Source of the DNA: Hirudo medicinalis
Taxonomy: Eukaryota > Annelida > Clitellata > Hirudinida > Hirudinidae
DNA length: 64,000 nucleotides
Assembly: GCA_011800805.1 (NCBI GenBank)
Contig: MPNW01000957.1
Location: 1 to 64,000 of the forward strand
Reading direction: 5' to 3'
Below are positions 13,101 through 25,200 of the stretch, piece after piece; the stretch's first letter is position 1; each line of letters opens with the position of its first letter. Position numbers and translations under genes: made by a program. Below the pieces are notes generated by a model. That model ran no database searches, was not told where the DNA came from, and was given only the letters and a program-made list of their open reading frames with translations.

Positions 13101-16100
13101 CAGTAAGACATGCTTGCAAATGTAACATAATTATGATTAGCGCCAAGAGTGAAGTTGTAATCAATAAACGGACATAATAATAATAATAATAAAGATGCAA
13201 AATTTAATCATATTTGTGGTGTTAGAACTTTCTTATAGTTTGGCCGAGTGAATTGCAAGAGATAAACTTTATCTCAGGATATCCAATCAAGGGGGAACAT
13301 CCCTTCAATTCATCCCATTCAGTCTCTAAGTTGATGATTATGTGTTAGCTGCTTCCTTAAAAGATTAATATCACTATGACTCAAATGTTCAGTGATTGTT
13401 CTTTTCCAATCAGTGTCTTTTCCAGCAAGCACAGATGTCGTACCTTGAATTTGCATCAATTCCGGAATTCTGATATCTCCATTTTGCCTTACCGACTCCC
13501 ATCGCACCCCGATATCCTGGCGTTGCACATTGAAATCGTCACTAGCAGAGTCCCCGACAGACCAGCTCCATGGCCCTAATGCCAGGGTTACAACAAAAAC
13601 AACGACAACAATAATAATAATAATAACAATAACGATAATAGTAATAATAATAATAATAAAATTAGTATTGGCTTGAATTTTAGTTGCATAATTCATGGAA
13701 ACAAATTTGGTGTTGTATTTATGCGCTTTATATCCTCTGGATCTTGCGGTTTCCGTTCATGTCAACATCATTTGTTAATTTGAGGTTCTTTTTTTTTAAT
13801 CCCTTGGCGATCCAAATTTAGGTTGGACTTTAAATGTTTCTAGATTTTTTGGATGGGTGACTAATTTATTGTTTTAGTTTGAACGGTATGAAAGACGAAA
13901 TATTAATAACAAAAGTCCTTGTCAATTATATAAACATAAATATAGTTTTGGAAATTCCGTGAAAATAAAAATTCTCAAATAACGAAAATACAAGTAAATT
14001 AAGAGAAAGAAAAAACTAACTGCAATTTACTTCATCAATCCCATTTGGACAATCCTTAACTTTATCGCATAGTTTCGTCTTTGGAATACAAAAAAAATCG
14101 GAAAAAACTTGACAATATATTTCATCATTTTTGCAAACTACATTCGCTAAATAAACACCTTCAAACAAACAAACAATAGCAGTTGCATTGGTTTTTTAAT
14201 TTAAGTCATTATATTTTTATCGATAATTTATTAAATGACTGGGAATCAATCGATTGCAAAGGGGCGGTCATAACATCCTTGTTGCAGATTATAAACGTAC
14301 AAATATTTGCTAGTCGCTTTTTAAAACAGATAAAAAACATAAAGACCCTCCTTATTTATGAATGACATTAATTTACTAATTTTAATCAAATTATTATCGA
14401 TTCTTAATAAAATACTCAACCGAACCCGGAGAAATTTCAACTTCGTCAGTGGTGGAGAGGTTGGCTACGACAGTTACTTCGCAAAGCATCATAGCATTTG
14501 TTCTTGAACCTCTGTATTTCGTGACAGTCACAAACTTTCCAAATGGATTAGGAATAACACACAATTCATCAATGAAGCTCTCTGTGTCAAAGATAATATT
14601 TAACAGTCGAACTTCAGCATCTCGAAGAAATTGATATAGATATCCGAGAATATGGAGAATTATTTTTAAAAATCGTTGCCGATCTCTAGGCACGTTTATT
14701 TAAACAAAATTTAGTAAAAAGGTTTATTACCTAATTTATTAGATGCTTTTTCTCCAACATCTACGCAAATATTTTCGTCATTGTTTGTGTCATCGCTTGA
14801 AACATATATCTTGAGATAAATTTGTTCTTTGGTAACTAGAATATTAGATTGAGTGCGTAAAAAAACATTTAAAAGAAAATACAGCGATATGCATATAACA
14901 AAAATCAGCAGGAAAATGAACCTGTTGTATTTTGATTAAAATTTATGATTATCCTATGAATGTAAAAATCGCCTTCGAGCTCAACACGCCACCATGCGTT
15001 CTCCTCAACTGCATAAATCCTGGTGCAAGTTTTATCGGCACCGTCCACTGCTAAAGTTGCTATTACTCCATCTATGCCATACGAAGTAGGCTGTATGGCA
15101 GATCTTTTATGTGATACTACAGCTGATATGAATTCGAAATTTAGTTACTCAATCAAACTGCAAATGTTTATTGGTCGCTCTGAAATAAAACTTACTCAAT
15201 CCTGTGGCAAACACAGTCACCTCACAAAGCATCAGCGAATGGAAAAAAATTCCGTATTTCTTTATCGTTATAATTTTACCAAATATTGCCTTATCACAAA
15301 AAAGTATCAATGCATCATCTGGAGTTGTTTTTAAAACGAATTTTCAATTATTCCAGTGATATCATCACCCTATCAATGACAATTACTTTATAATTATATA
15401 ATCTTTAAAGAAAAACCAATCTCTCAAACGAAGGTTCATTGGGTCTAAGTGGGCAGGGCACTAAAGTTCCTGTTTAACTTTTATTTAAATTTTGAAATGA
15501 TCAAACACCACATTTTTTTATTGCAAATGCATTGTTAGCCGCAGCGAACGGTGAAATTATAAAGATATGCTTTCGTAAGATTACGAACAAAGATGAGTTA
15601 CAGTTGGACATCGGTGGAGTCACATTGGACAGCTTTGCTCTGCGCATAATATGCTTAGAATAACATCTGGATCCTAAAAATATACTCGACAAATTCTAAG
15701 CTTACAAAATTTTTCGCTGGTCAAAGCACCATGACATCAACTTATTATTGAAACAATCTATTGAATCTTTTAGGTTAACAATCTGAGTTAAACATTTCAT
15801 AATATTTTTATAAATATTATTATAAATACTTGATTGACTCGATTTATCGATATCACGCACTTACTTGCAAATTTTATGAAATAAAATTTAAATAATATTT
15901 ATAAATATATGTATTTATATACAAATCTTTTACCTCGTTTGATTGATCCGTCGTACATCTTGCACAAATTATCCTCTGGATGTGATTCATTAGTTGATAC
16001 GTAAGCACTCAAATAACGTTTATACTCTGGAGCTAAAAAGTGGTTTGAGACATATCTAGTCTAAACATGTGACACATGAAACTGTTACCAAATTATTTAA

Positions 16101-16700
16101 ATACTATTTATTATCACCATAAGTTTTAACAGCTTCAAATATCATATTAATAAAAGTGGCCTAGAATTGATCGCATAGGGAAATATCAATTTCGTAATCA
16201 AAGTTCTCCTCATAGAAATTCATTTAAACAAATATCCTAAATTGTCAATAAAATATTAAATGACCTATTGTTTGATACGGCTTAAAAAATATCATAATTT
16301 TGTAAACGAGAAAAGATTTTCCAAGTACCACCCTCCACCAAGCGTGTTCGGTTTTGTTTACCCCCGCGGCCAATGAACAAGTATGTCTAGATCCATCCAT
16401 TGCAAAACTGGAATTTTGGGATACCAACGTCCTACTTTGTAAAGTTCTAACTACCTTATTATGTGGTACTAAAAATATAAAATTTACAAACTATTTTGTG
16501 GTTATTCATTCATTTATTTATTTAATAATAAATGTTAAAATTTAACATTATTGTTGAATTAAAAATTGAATCAAGTAACTCAAATTTCTCAATAACTCAA
16601 TATTTGTTAAAAAATAAAATGTTTATAAAAGCTGAAAACCTTCATAACTTGATGAAGTTCTGATCAAAAGCATTACAACGTAAAATATTGCAAACTTCAT
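7151..16700 (-). CDS. Copy 2: secreted fucolectin-LDLa-SRCR-S1 serine protease
   Basis: 18-exon model, 849 aa, all phases consistent. Exons: 16700-16640, 16468-16265, 16032-15934, 15318-15196, 15122-14922, 14835-14731, 14581-14426, 14158-14021, 13112-13002, 12584-12465, 12355-12217, 12122-12003, 11931-11879, 11168-10982, 8116-7845, 7745-7564, 7501-7348, 7275-7151. Signal peptide aa 1-20. Two fucolectin-type domains (21-162, 163-316) with [12 protein letters not shown] and [10 protein letters not shown]. LDLa repeats 317-362, 363-399 and 400-439 with cysteine/acidic signatures such as [20 protein letters not shown]-like 440-543 ([11 protein letters not shown]). S1 domain 544-808 with LTAAHC, DDIGLL and GDSGGP, so the triad is intact. 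Predicted activation site PY|IING has Tyr at P1, and the residue at the 189 position is Asn (INAC). A tail to 849 ends in HCQ. A decayed R2-type element and a tRNA-like sequence sit in the His-to-Asp intron (10981-8117), and trinucleotide repeats in the LDLa introns. Confidence 0.87.
8555..10400 (+). mobile_element. R2-type non-LTR retrotransposon fragment (decayed)
   Basis: Lies inside an intron of copy 2, in the opposite orientation. Readable pieces in shifting frames include reverse-transcriptase palm motifs ([11 protein letters not shown] near 8680; [17 protein letters not shown] near 8815-8870). Further pieces match the 46560-48950 copy: the region around LPPSIQSN, then a C2HC zinc-knuckle-like CKLCG...FRHVLSSC near 9700-9750, and an endonuclease-end remnant near 10130-10240 (GLVGRST). 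Many stops and frame changes make it inactive. It keeps the palm region that the longer copy lacks. Confidence 0.7.
10439..10510 (+). pseudogene. tRNA-Glu(CTC)-like sequence
   Basis: The block TCATGGTCTAATGGTTAAGA matches the 5' half of animal tRNA-Glu with a good D arm. It is followed by a CTCTCAC anticodon-loop sequence (CTC) and a B-box-like GGATTCGAATC. The anticodon, T and acceptor stems pair poorly and the 3' end does not complement the 5' end. This is best read as a tRNA pseudogene or the head of a tRNA-derived SINE, not a working tRNA. Confidence 0.5.
11405..11655 (+). repeat. Degenerate minisatellite, GGTGAATTTATGG units
   Basis: Roughly ten imperfect copies of a unit built on GGTGAATTTATGG, spaced by short A-rich linkers (AAAAAA, TTAAAAAA, GAAAAT), within the intron between the last SRCR exon (11879) and the His exon (11168) of copy 2. 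No coding sense was found. Confidence 0.75.
12636..12932 (+). repeat. Imperfect (CAT/CGT)n trinucleotide array containing one N
   Basis: Two blocks of mixed ATC and GTC triplets (12636-12738 and 12820-12932) separated by a TTCTT-rich stretch, with a single N at 12741. It lies in the intron between the second and third LDLa exons of copy 2 (13002 and 12584). The open frames of poly-Ser or poly-Thr/Met across it are products of the repeat. Confidence 0.9.
12741..12741. other. Single-N assembly joint
   Basis: Lies inside the CAT/CGT trinucleotide array in an intron of copy 2, so the true repeat length there is unknown. Confidence 0.9.
13600..13662 (+). repeat. (AAT)n-type microsatellite
   Basis: Imperfect ATA/ATAATA tract in the long intron between the first and second LDLa exons of copy 2. 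A shorter tract of the same kind lies at 13174-13191. Confidence 0.85.
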
Positions 16701-17912
16701 ACTTGAAACTTCATACTATTTTAATATATTGAGACGGGAATATGCAATGAATATAATTAATTCCTTTGTACGACAATGAATGTAATTAATTCCTTTGTAA
16801 TTAGTAATTATAATTATCGATGCCTCTAAGCTCTTTTTATCTGGTCATAATCACTACATTTAAGCTTGCTGAGTTGAAAGGTTAGATAACGAAGATTAAT
16901 TTTAGTTGTTGTAACCCTGGCGATGGGCCATTAACTGATTTTATATTTATACTTTGCGAATATTACATTCTTAGGGCTAAGAGGATGGCAAATATGTTAG
17001 GCTATATCATTCCCGGACATCCTCCAAACAGCTCAGATAAGATCCTCTCGGTTTCCCACAATATCTAATACCCCATGCTCAGCAAATAATGGCATTAACA
17101 GGCAGCTGGAATATTGCTTAATCGTGGTGTTCACATCTACATGTGAAGTGGATAATTACTAGATAGTGCCGAGTATAAACTCGGCATTTAGTGAGCCCCG
17201 TCGTTTAATATAGTGATTAAGTTTAGCGAATAAATTAGTAATCGTTCCGTTGTAAAAGAAAAAAAAATTGAAACAATCTTATTAGACTATAATTATTTAT
17301 GTAATGAAATAAGTATGATCATTCCATTTTGCTATTGGGATAATTTTCAAAATTAGTAGCAAAATTAAACATGCTTCTTGTACATAAAACTTTACGTAAT
17401 TTTAGATAAAAGGCATTCCATATTAACTAACCTTTTAAGGAAACATCGTATGCCATTTATAAAAATTAAATTTGTAATTAAATTTATAATTTAATTTATA
17501 TATTTGATTAGTGCTCTCTTAATGTATGCTGTAAGGAGGATGCATAAGGAATATTACCTAAGCCTGGCATTAGCAGGTAATTTCAGCCCACTTGCTAACT
17601 GAATAATTACTGAACAAAACCAAATTTATATAATTGTGATCTAGCAACTTTTGTACCCAGTTGTTCATTACAATAATATAATTTCTAACAATAGCTTGAC
17701 GAGATGTAATTTGCAAAATAATAACGAAATAAAATCAACGAAACGTAAACGTAAACCCTATAATGAAAGTTTATTTCAGTAACACTTCAAATCTTAACGC
17801 ATTAAGTCTTAACTAGTTACTTTTCCTCTTGGTAATAATGGTAATTCATTATACTTTATTTAAGCTAACATTTATATAATTCCAAAAAATTTTTGTTTGG
17901 ACAACTTTGATA
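16701..17912. other. Spacer 5' of copy 2
   Basis: Upstream spacer of copy 2 (minus strand). It contains LTR-like relics at 17075-17215 and 17555-17650 and no exon of the protease family that I can recognise. The promoter of copy 2 should lie just above 16700, but no clear core element could be singled out. Confidence 0.5.
17075..17230 (+). repeat. LTR-like relic, CCCCGTCGTTTA family
   Basis: Carries CTCAGCAAATAATGGCATTA at its left and AACTCGGCATTTAGTGAGCC with CCCGTCGTTTAATA at its right, matching the relics at 1020-1170 and 29305-29530. A shorter related piece (AACTGAATAATTACTG) is at 17595-17615. Confidence 0.45.
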
Positions 17913-17921
17913 ATATCAAAC

Positions 17922-18763
17922 GGGGGCATACCAAAACAGCGAAGGACCAAAATATCGAAGCCTGTAAAACCAAAATATCTAATACCCTGTACCAAATTCT
18001 CTTGAGCAACATTGGCTTTAAATACACCCTCAGCAGGAAAACAAAACCACCTCATATTGGAGATGCTATAAGCAAGCTAAACCTAATGTCTGCCCTGGGA
18101 CTGTCCGGCAGAAAGGAGAAATATACTTAAATACGTGGAGGAACAGTGGATCAGGAGCACCACGTTTCCACCTGTTTCGTGNAATGTCTGCCCTGGGACT
18201 GTCCGGCAGAAAGGAGAAATATACTTAAATACGTGGAGGAACAGTGGATCAGGAGCACCACGTTTCCACCTGTTTCGTGGTCATGTTACAGAAAATTTGT
18301 GCGAACCAATAACGACTGCGAAAGTTGGCATAGTCGCCTCAACAGGAAAGCAGAAACATCGGGCTTAAATCTATATAAACTTGTTGATTTGCTTCATAGA
18401 GAAAGTCTTCAAACCACCCTGACATTGAAACTGTTGACTGACAAAAATGAACAGGGTTGGCAAGAAGATATTTTGTCACTACCAACAAATGTTGCATGAA
18501 GCATGGACTGACTATTAAAATGCCACTATTGATATTCATGATTGGATGAAAATATGTAGCAGTTTCTATTCCAATAAATGATATTTCAAAGTTATTTTTG
18601 TTATAGGCCTTCGCTATTTTTATCTAAAAAGATATTTTGGTTTTAGACCTTCGCTATTTTGGTCACGCCTTTTAGATATTTTGGTCTGGATATAAAAAGG
18701 CCTTCGCTATTTTAGACCGATCCCGTTTTGCTCGCACACCTTTCGCTATTTTGGTATAGACCC
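17922..18763 (+). mobile_element. Mutator-like (MULE) DNA transposon, internally deleted
   Basis: The ends are inverted repeats: 5' GGGGGCATACCAAAACAGCG at 17922, and on the minus strand from 18763 GGGTCTATACCAAAATAGCG. The flanks carry a perfect 9-bp direct repeat ATATCAAAC (17913-17921 and 18764-18772), the size expected for Mutator-like elements. Both ends also have subterminal copies of CCAAAATAKCGAAGG-like and CCAAAATATCTAA motifs. The interior (about 18185-18499) encodes the C-terminal part of a MULE-type transposase: KYVEEQWIRSTTFPPVSW, VRTNNDCESWHSRLN and LYKLVDLLHRE. The catalytic core is absent, so the copy is non-autonomous. The single N at 18182 sits inside it. Confidence 0.82.
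18085..18279 (+). other. Assembly joint: 97-bp exact direct repeat around a single N
   Basis: Positions 18085-18181 and 18183-18279 read identically, separated only by the N at 18182. This is what two overlapping contig ends placed side by side would produce, so the real element is probably about 98 bp shorter. The repeat is unlikely to be biological. Confidence 0.85.
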
Positions 18764-18784
18764 ATATCAAACACAACGAAACAG

Positions 18785-21195
18785 ATTCTGAACTAATTAA
18801 CAATGATAACTGTTGAAGCGATATAATACAACATCGTATCTGCACCGATACTGGCCAAATTCTTCGAACAATTAGAATCAGGCATCAAATTCATTCTTCC
18901 TTGCATCAAAAAGAGTGGATGCTTATGTTCTAAAATCGTATTAATATGGTATCTATTACATTATAAAATTTAATATCATCTTTGTCTTAGCAAGCATAAA
19001 TCATTTCATTAGACGGTCAAACCTCTATCGATTGTGCCAAAGCCAGTCATAACGCAATATGACGTTAATATCTGAGATTCTCGTTCCATAATGCATTTCT
19101 CGGTAAACAGATTGGACTGACAGTTTTAGAAAATTTGATTGGTTTTGAGAGCCGCAGTAATCCGATGTCATTCTGAATACCACCCGTGAAACGAGGATTG
19201 TTGACGATATGAGAAACTTCAATGTTTTCAGCATCGGCGTCTTTAAATTTATTAGTCCCTACAGTTAAATCAGACTCCTTCTTATTTCTATTTGAAAACA
19301 CAATTTAAGAACTTTGCATAATAAAACAGTTGCGTACTTTAACCTTAACTTAACCCTAACTTTTACCTTTATTTTATCAAGAACATAAATTACAAATATT
19401 AACGCCTTATGCTGGACGACCTTAAATTGGATATGGTGCAGTTTTTGGAGATAAGGTTTTCGAAATTTGTCGGCCTGCGGACAATGCCTACTCGCATTCA
19501 ATCAAATGATTGTTGAAATGCGAAATTAAATTGGGAAAAATTATATACGTCGGTTTAAAAAGTAAATAAATCAACCTCCCAAACAGCATGTCAAACATGC
19601 AGCTTTTTTATCTAATCTCTAAGAAAATAAAATGACGCCGACTTTGAACAATATGCGGCAGTAAGTATCCATCTCTCTTTTTTGTAATGCTCTCTCCACA
19701 CACATGACTGTGTTGATCAAGTATTTGAACGACCCAGGGCCAAGCATCAGGCTTTGCAGCATTTCCATTAATGATTTATGGCCCGAGTTCTTTATCATTA
19801 AAAGATCGATTTCCGCATTCCAATCGGAAAACATAAAATCAGAATGCAGAAAAAAACAAAAAACACCGACGATTCATGCCTCTGTCACAAAATATTACAA
19901 GAATTCATTCATTGCACCATCCCCAAATTTCCCGTTTTCATGTCATCTCGCACACGTGGTCATACCCTCTTTTTGGTTGAAAAAAAAAACATAAAAAAAA
20001 ACAAAAGATCTTGTTCTCAAATCCCAAGAACAATATTTAAACTCCAAAATAGAAAAATGACTAAAAAACTGTAAAATATATCTCATTAACTCTTATTTCG
20101 TTATTAATCAACTTGTCTAATTTTTCTGCTGCACAACAAAAAAACTTCACTATTCGGGATGTCCCAGTCGCAATTCAATACCACAACCTTTTTGCACTTG
20201 CCGAATCTAATGTGGATACAAGTTTAAATGTGACTTGTTAAACAAAATAATTATAAAAAAGTTAAACGTCTTGTAAAATCTGTCCATGCTCGGTCTGTTA
20301 TTTTTAAATGGCTCCTTGACATCATTTTTCAACACAATAGTCTCCAGGTCTTTCATCCCATAAGTATGTAATTTATCGTATTTTCCTATCATTCCAGAAA
20401 TTTAAGACGTTTGAAGAAATTTAAGACTTTAGACAGCGATTTTGCTAATTTTGACGTAATGTCCTGTAATTGCACACTCAATTTTCTGAACAAATCCGAT
20501 GGTTAAAAGTCTCTGAATAATCATTTAATCTGTGATTTTTAATTATTTATTTTATTGGCTTTGTGATCACTATCTTAATAAATAAAAAAAACCTTTGCAA
20601 AACATTTGTGTGTACACCTGGCTATAATTAGCTAAATAATTCTTGAAATCAATTAACGAGAATTTTGTTTGAAATTCAACATTGAATTTAAAGAGTGCAA
20701 TCACATTATTTGATGTCGGCCGTTTGGATAAACGCCTGATAAGGCAGAGATGTTATAAATTTATTCGCATGTATTACCAAACATCTAACCTCGACTGTTT
20801 ATTCCATCGTACATCGTGCACAAATGTTCTTAAGGGTTTGCCATATTATCTGAAACGTAGGCACTCAAATAACGTTTGTACTCTGGAGCTAAAAAATAAA
20901 ATGAATTAATTATAAAAACAAAGCTTGAGTACAAGCGACATAAGAAAATGCCATCACTATTTAAATGCAATATCTTATCACTATGAGTATTAAAATAACA
21001 TTTCATAGCCATTTCAGATTCATAGTAAGTATACCAAGGACACAGCAGAGATTGTAGTGACTTAGCAGCTATATAACTAAGCAGCAGTGCTCTTCTCATA
21101 AGAATAAACAAATATCCTAAGTTGTCAGTAAAACAGTAAATGACCTATTGCTTCATCGGGCTTGAAGAGCAACTCAATTTTGTAAACGAGAAAAG
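18785..21195 (-). pseudogene. Copy 3: decayed member of the serine-protease family
   Basis: Remnant exons in family order: partial first fucolectin exon (21195-21123, FLVYKIELLFKPDEAIG), second exon 20890-20785 with an in-frame TAA after DNMANP, then no second fucolectin domain or LDLa exons. SRCR exons follow near 20395-20270 (KNNRPSMDRF) and 20190-20140. The His exon at about 19830-19625 has a stop replacing the activation-site Tyr (LGP*IING) and has lost the LTAAHC frame. The Asp exon at about 19290-19022 is still open ([11 protein letters not shown]). A 3' exon at 18932-18790 runs to an early stop, and the Ser exon is missing. Deletions and stops make it non-functional. It lies in the same orientation as its neighbours. 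Confidence 0.85.
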
Positions 21196-22290
21196 TTTTT
21201 GCGAGTAAAGATTTAGTAAATGAAAATGTATTTATTGCTAAAAATTGTTTTGGTTTTGCCAATTTTACATTTTAGATAAATTATCCAATGCTAAGTAATG
21301 TATGTAAAGTAAGTAATGCTTAATTAAATTCTACTTGATCATTCTGCCAGACAAAAGCATCATCGACAAAGTGACTCACATGAGAACAAAACTAAATTAT
21401 CAATTAAATTAACATTGATTAAGCGACATTGATTTAGCAAAATTAGGAATTGAGTTGAAGTGCAAATGAACAGATATTTGCCCAGGTGAGCAAGCAAATA
21501 CAAAAATGAAAGAATATTAAAATTATAAAAAAAAGTGGGTAGGACAGTTGGTTAATAATTATTTATTTATTTCAAAAGCGAAGAGAGAGAGGACAGAAGA
21601 TGCCCTTAACCCGCTCACCTAATAAACATACGTGTGATTAAGAACATTTTTAACACTCTGCCCTGGAGCTTCAACAGGCATTTTCAGAGGATTTTCCTCC
21701 CATCTTCAAACGTTTCGGCCCTATGATTCTCCTTGTGTTTTCGGGGGCGGGCCCCACCCGGTGATCAGCTGGATGTCCCTGTCGGTTTTTAACATAGGGA
21801 CTCAAATTTATCTTCGGCTATGAGAGGCTTTCGCTTGACTTATTAAGCCGGTCATTATTGTCTGGATTGGAGCAGCTCAAAAATGTTATTTTCAGCTATA
21901 AATAATACTTTTATTATTGGTTTTCTGTGACCACCATCACGTATTGGAGGGTTGGAATACATTGCTCTCAAACTTTCTTTCTTTTTTTAGAAGAGGAGCC
22001 CTAATCGACAGTGCATCAATATCTGCAGGTGTAAAATTTGAAAATCAATGCTTCTCGAAGTGGACTTTGTGGAATTTGTATGCTCAACTGTGATTCCAAA
22101 TAATTTTTATAGATATTCTCCAGAACGCAAAACCACTTCAATGATGCACTTTTTATTTCAAAACAAAACCTTTCAATTAAATTTCTTTAATCTAGCATAT
22201 ATCTAAAATAATTTGAGATGTGTACGCAGTTTTCAAGGTCTGCAGATATTAGAAAATAAATGAGAAACAGCCAAATATATTTCGTTCTAA
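21196..22290. other. Spacer between copy 4 and pseudogene copy 3
   Basis: Contains the inverted 3' end of an R2-type element at 21655-21800 and otherwise AT-rich sequence in which I recognise nothing. The first fucolectin exon of copy 3 breaks off at its right edge near 21195, and no signal-peptide exon is present above it. Confidence 0.5.
21655..21800 (-). mobile_element. 3' end of an R2-type element, inverted
   Basis: Read on the minus strand it carries GACATCCAGCTGATCACCGG followed by GTGGGGCC, then AAGGAGAATCATAGG, then GAAACGTTTGAAGATGGG, and ends near TGTTGAAGCTCC. The same ordered blocks end the copies at 24236-24335 and 48820-48930, so this is the shared 3' untranslated region of one family. 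No coding sequence is left here. Confidence 0.75.
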
Positions 22291-25200
22291 TTAACAATGA
22301 TAAGTGTTGTAATACGATATTGTCAAAAAAGATATTATTCCAATAAATTTCTGAAATATTCTGGCCATCACGTTAAATTGTTCTTGTTTCTCAAGAACTA
22401 GAGGATCACAGAAAAAATAATTAGATGGGTCATTTATTTATAACTAAGCAACAATTTGTACCTTTTTTAATAAAGCTTAAGTGATGATCGACTTTGGTTA
22501 GAAGAGTGTTGGTGCACTCTTCCTTATTTCTACCATATTCAAATAGTTCAACTATTGCTACCTGATACCAAGTTTCAAATTTGTCTCTGCATACCAGAGG
22601 ACCGCCGCTATCACCCTGCAGAAACAAAAATATTATAATAATACTCTTGATTCATAAACATCGTTCATTCAAATTTAACCCAGCAGGCATTAATTCCATC
22701 TCTTGTCGGCACACTTCCGGCACAGATAAAGTTATTTTCCTTCAATGCTTTTAAGTAATTGATTTCAGTATCATCACCGATACTGGCCAAATTCTTCACG
22801 CAGACAGATTCAGGCATCAAATTCATTCTTGCTTGCATCAAAATAAGTGGATCCTTTCGTTCTAAAAGTTGTTGCATAGTGTCAGTTACATTACTAATAA
22901 TTACAAGTTAATTAGCCTGTATGTTGTATAGGGTGCCAAAGAAATGTAACAGAAAAATTAAAATAAAACCTTCCCATATTCTTATTTCCAAATTGTTTTC
23001 TGTCTGACTCAAATGCGCAATTGAAAAACATTCATGAAGTTGTTTTAAATTTGCTGGCAATGCAACTGCAATGTTTGTTGGCCTATGGTAAACAATAACT
23101 TTATTCGTTAGCTTGTCCGACTCAACAAGGCATGTTTCATTATCAACTTACATTTATTTAGCAAATTATTTAAAGGAAACCCGCAATGTGTGATAACTGA
23201 GTGTGAATTCTCATTTACTTGCTTATGCTTATACTTTACTTGCTTTATACTTTTAATTATTGATGTTGTTAGTGTTGAAGGACATAATTCAATTTGTGTG
23301 ATTTGACACCATGGAAGCAATACTATCAATAATATCATCAGATAAGACTAGTACAAGGAATGTCAAGGATGTCCTCACATATTCTAAATAAAAATTATCT
23401 CCAATAGCTCAAAGTTGTTGCTTATTTCAGTGCAGTCAACAACACTTGGCGACATAATTACAGGTCCTTCGAGACTTATCTGAGGCCACGACGACGGATG
23501 CCTTCGTTCTGAAGGAGCTGACGGTGCCGCAGCAGGACAGGCTCATTCATAGTAATGCGCTCAAAGCAGACAGGTATGCAGACCTGTCGATGGACCTGGA
23601 AGCGAAAGGATACAGGTCAGACCTCTTCCCCAATGGGTAATCCCCATCGAGGTTGGCGCAAGGGGCATAATCGGTAGGTCAACTTACGCTTTCCTCACGA
23701 AGAAGTGGCATCATCCAGAATGATCCATCATCCAGCAGAAGTCTTCAGAGACCATTACAGGAAAGCCGGGGAAAGCCGTCGGTATGTAAATGATCCACCG
23801 AACGACGGGGCCAATTCCTTGGCCGAGAGAAACCGTATAGGCGGGAGAAATGGACATGGCTCGTAGATCACTATCAATTACGGACCAAACCATGATATCA
23901 TAGAAGCCCGCTGCCAAGTCCCGAAAATCTCCGACTGCCGCTATAAAGAAATTATAAGCCCCATTTTGCATATATTAAGTACAAAATGTGAAGAAGCCAT
24001 TGAGAGCTTTCATGGCCGTGTAGACAACTGAGATGGACGCGATCGACACATAAAAGCCAAAGAGAGCCTTTAGGCCTTTTAGGCGTGACATGAGGAAGCC
24101 AATGAGAGCTTTGAGAGCTTTTGGAATCGCTCCAGTCCTGGCGGAAGCGATCGGCGTAAAGCCAACGAGAGCCTCCCATATTAGACAATAGAACGTTGAG
24201 TCAAGATGAGTCAAGAAGATTAAAACCGATAGGGACATCCGGCTGATCACCGGATGCGGCCGCCCCCCGTAAACATAAGGAGAACCATAGGACGGAAACT
24301 TTTGAAGACGGGGGAAATTTCTCTGTCACACTTATATTAAAGGCTTTGGACACCTTGAAATTCTTTTTTATCATTAATGTAGGATGCTATGTCACTTTTA
24401 AACTATATTTTTTGTTTAATGTGAAAAAATAAATATGGATGAGTGAGAGCAATTAATTTTCAAACAATAATTTCATTGGCACTCTAACGTAATGTAGTCA
24501 TTTAAGCTAGGGAATGTCAGACCTCTATTGACTGTACCGAAGCCAGTCATAATGCAATATTTAAATAATTTGAGTCTCTCTTTCGCCAGCATAGACTCTG
24601 GGAGACAGATTGGACTGACGGTTTTTGAAAACTTGATCGGTTTTGAGAGCCTTAAAAGTCCAATGTCATCATGAACATCCTCATACGAATAACTTGGATG
24701 ATTGATGATATGGGTAACTTTAATGCTTTCCACATCGGCGTCATTAAATTTAGTAGTCCCCACTTTAACAATTAAATCAGATTCCTCTGCGTTTCTGTTT
24801 GATACATATCACAACGCATTTCAAGAACAGATTTAAGAGCAATTTTCAAACTTAAAAAGCTGTGCCAATGAATAAAATTAACAGAATTAAATAAATTTAC
24901 GCCGACCTTGAACAGTGTGCGGCGGTAAGTATCATTCTATCATCTAAAATGGTCCCACCACACATATGTTTCCCTTTAACAAGTATTTGAACTTGCCAAG
25001 GCCAGGCGCCAAGTTTGGCGGCGGTACCACTAATTATGTATGGACTGACTTCCTCATCAGGAAATGAACGGGTTCCACATTGTGCTTTATCTAAATGGAA
25101 AACAGAAAAATCAAAATGCTTAAAAATCCTCCAAATTAAGAAAAACAATGTATCTTCACAAAAGGGAAAAGATCATTGATTAAACTATAATTGTAAAATT

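Noticed and set aside
15501..15692. Minus-strand open frame between the second and fourth exons of copy 2
   Set aside because: No counterpart in other copies, and adding it would break the phase pattern. Treated as intron.
23711..24250. Overlapping minus-strand frames with IGP- and GFL-like strings
   Set aside because: They are antisense to the R2-type fragment at 23455-24335 and show no family resemblance.
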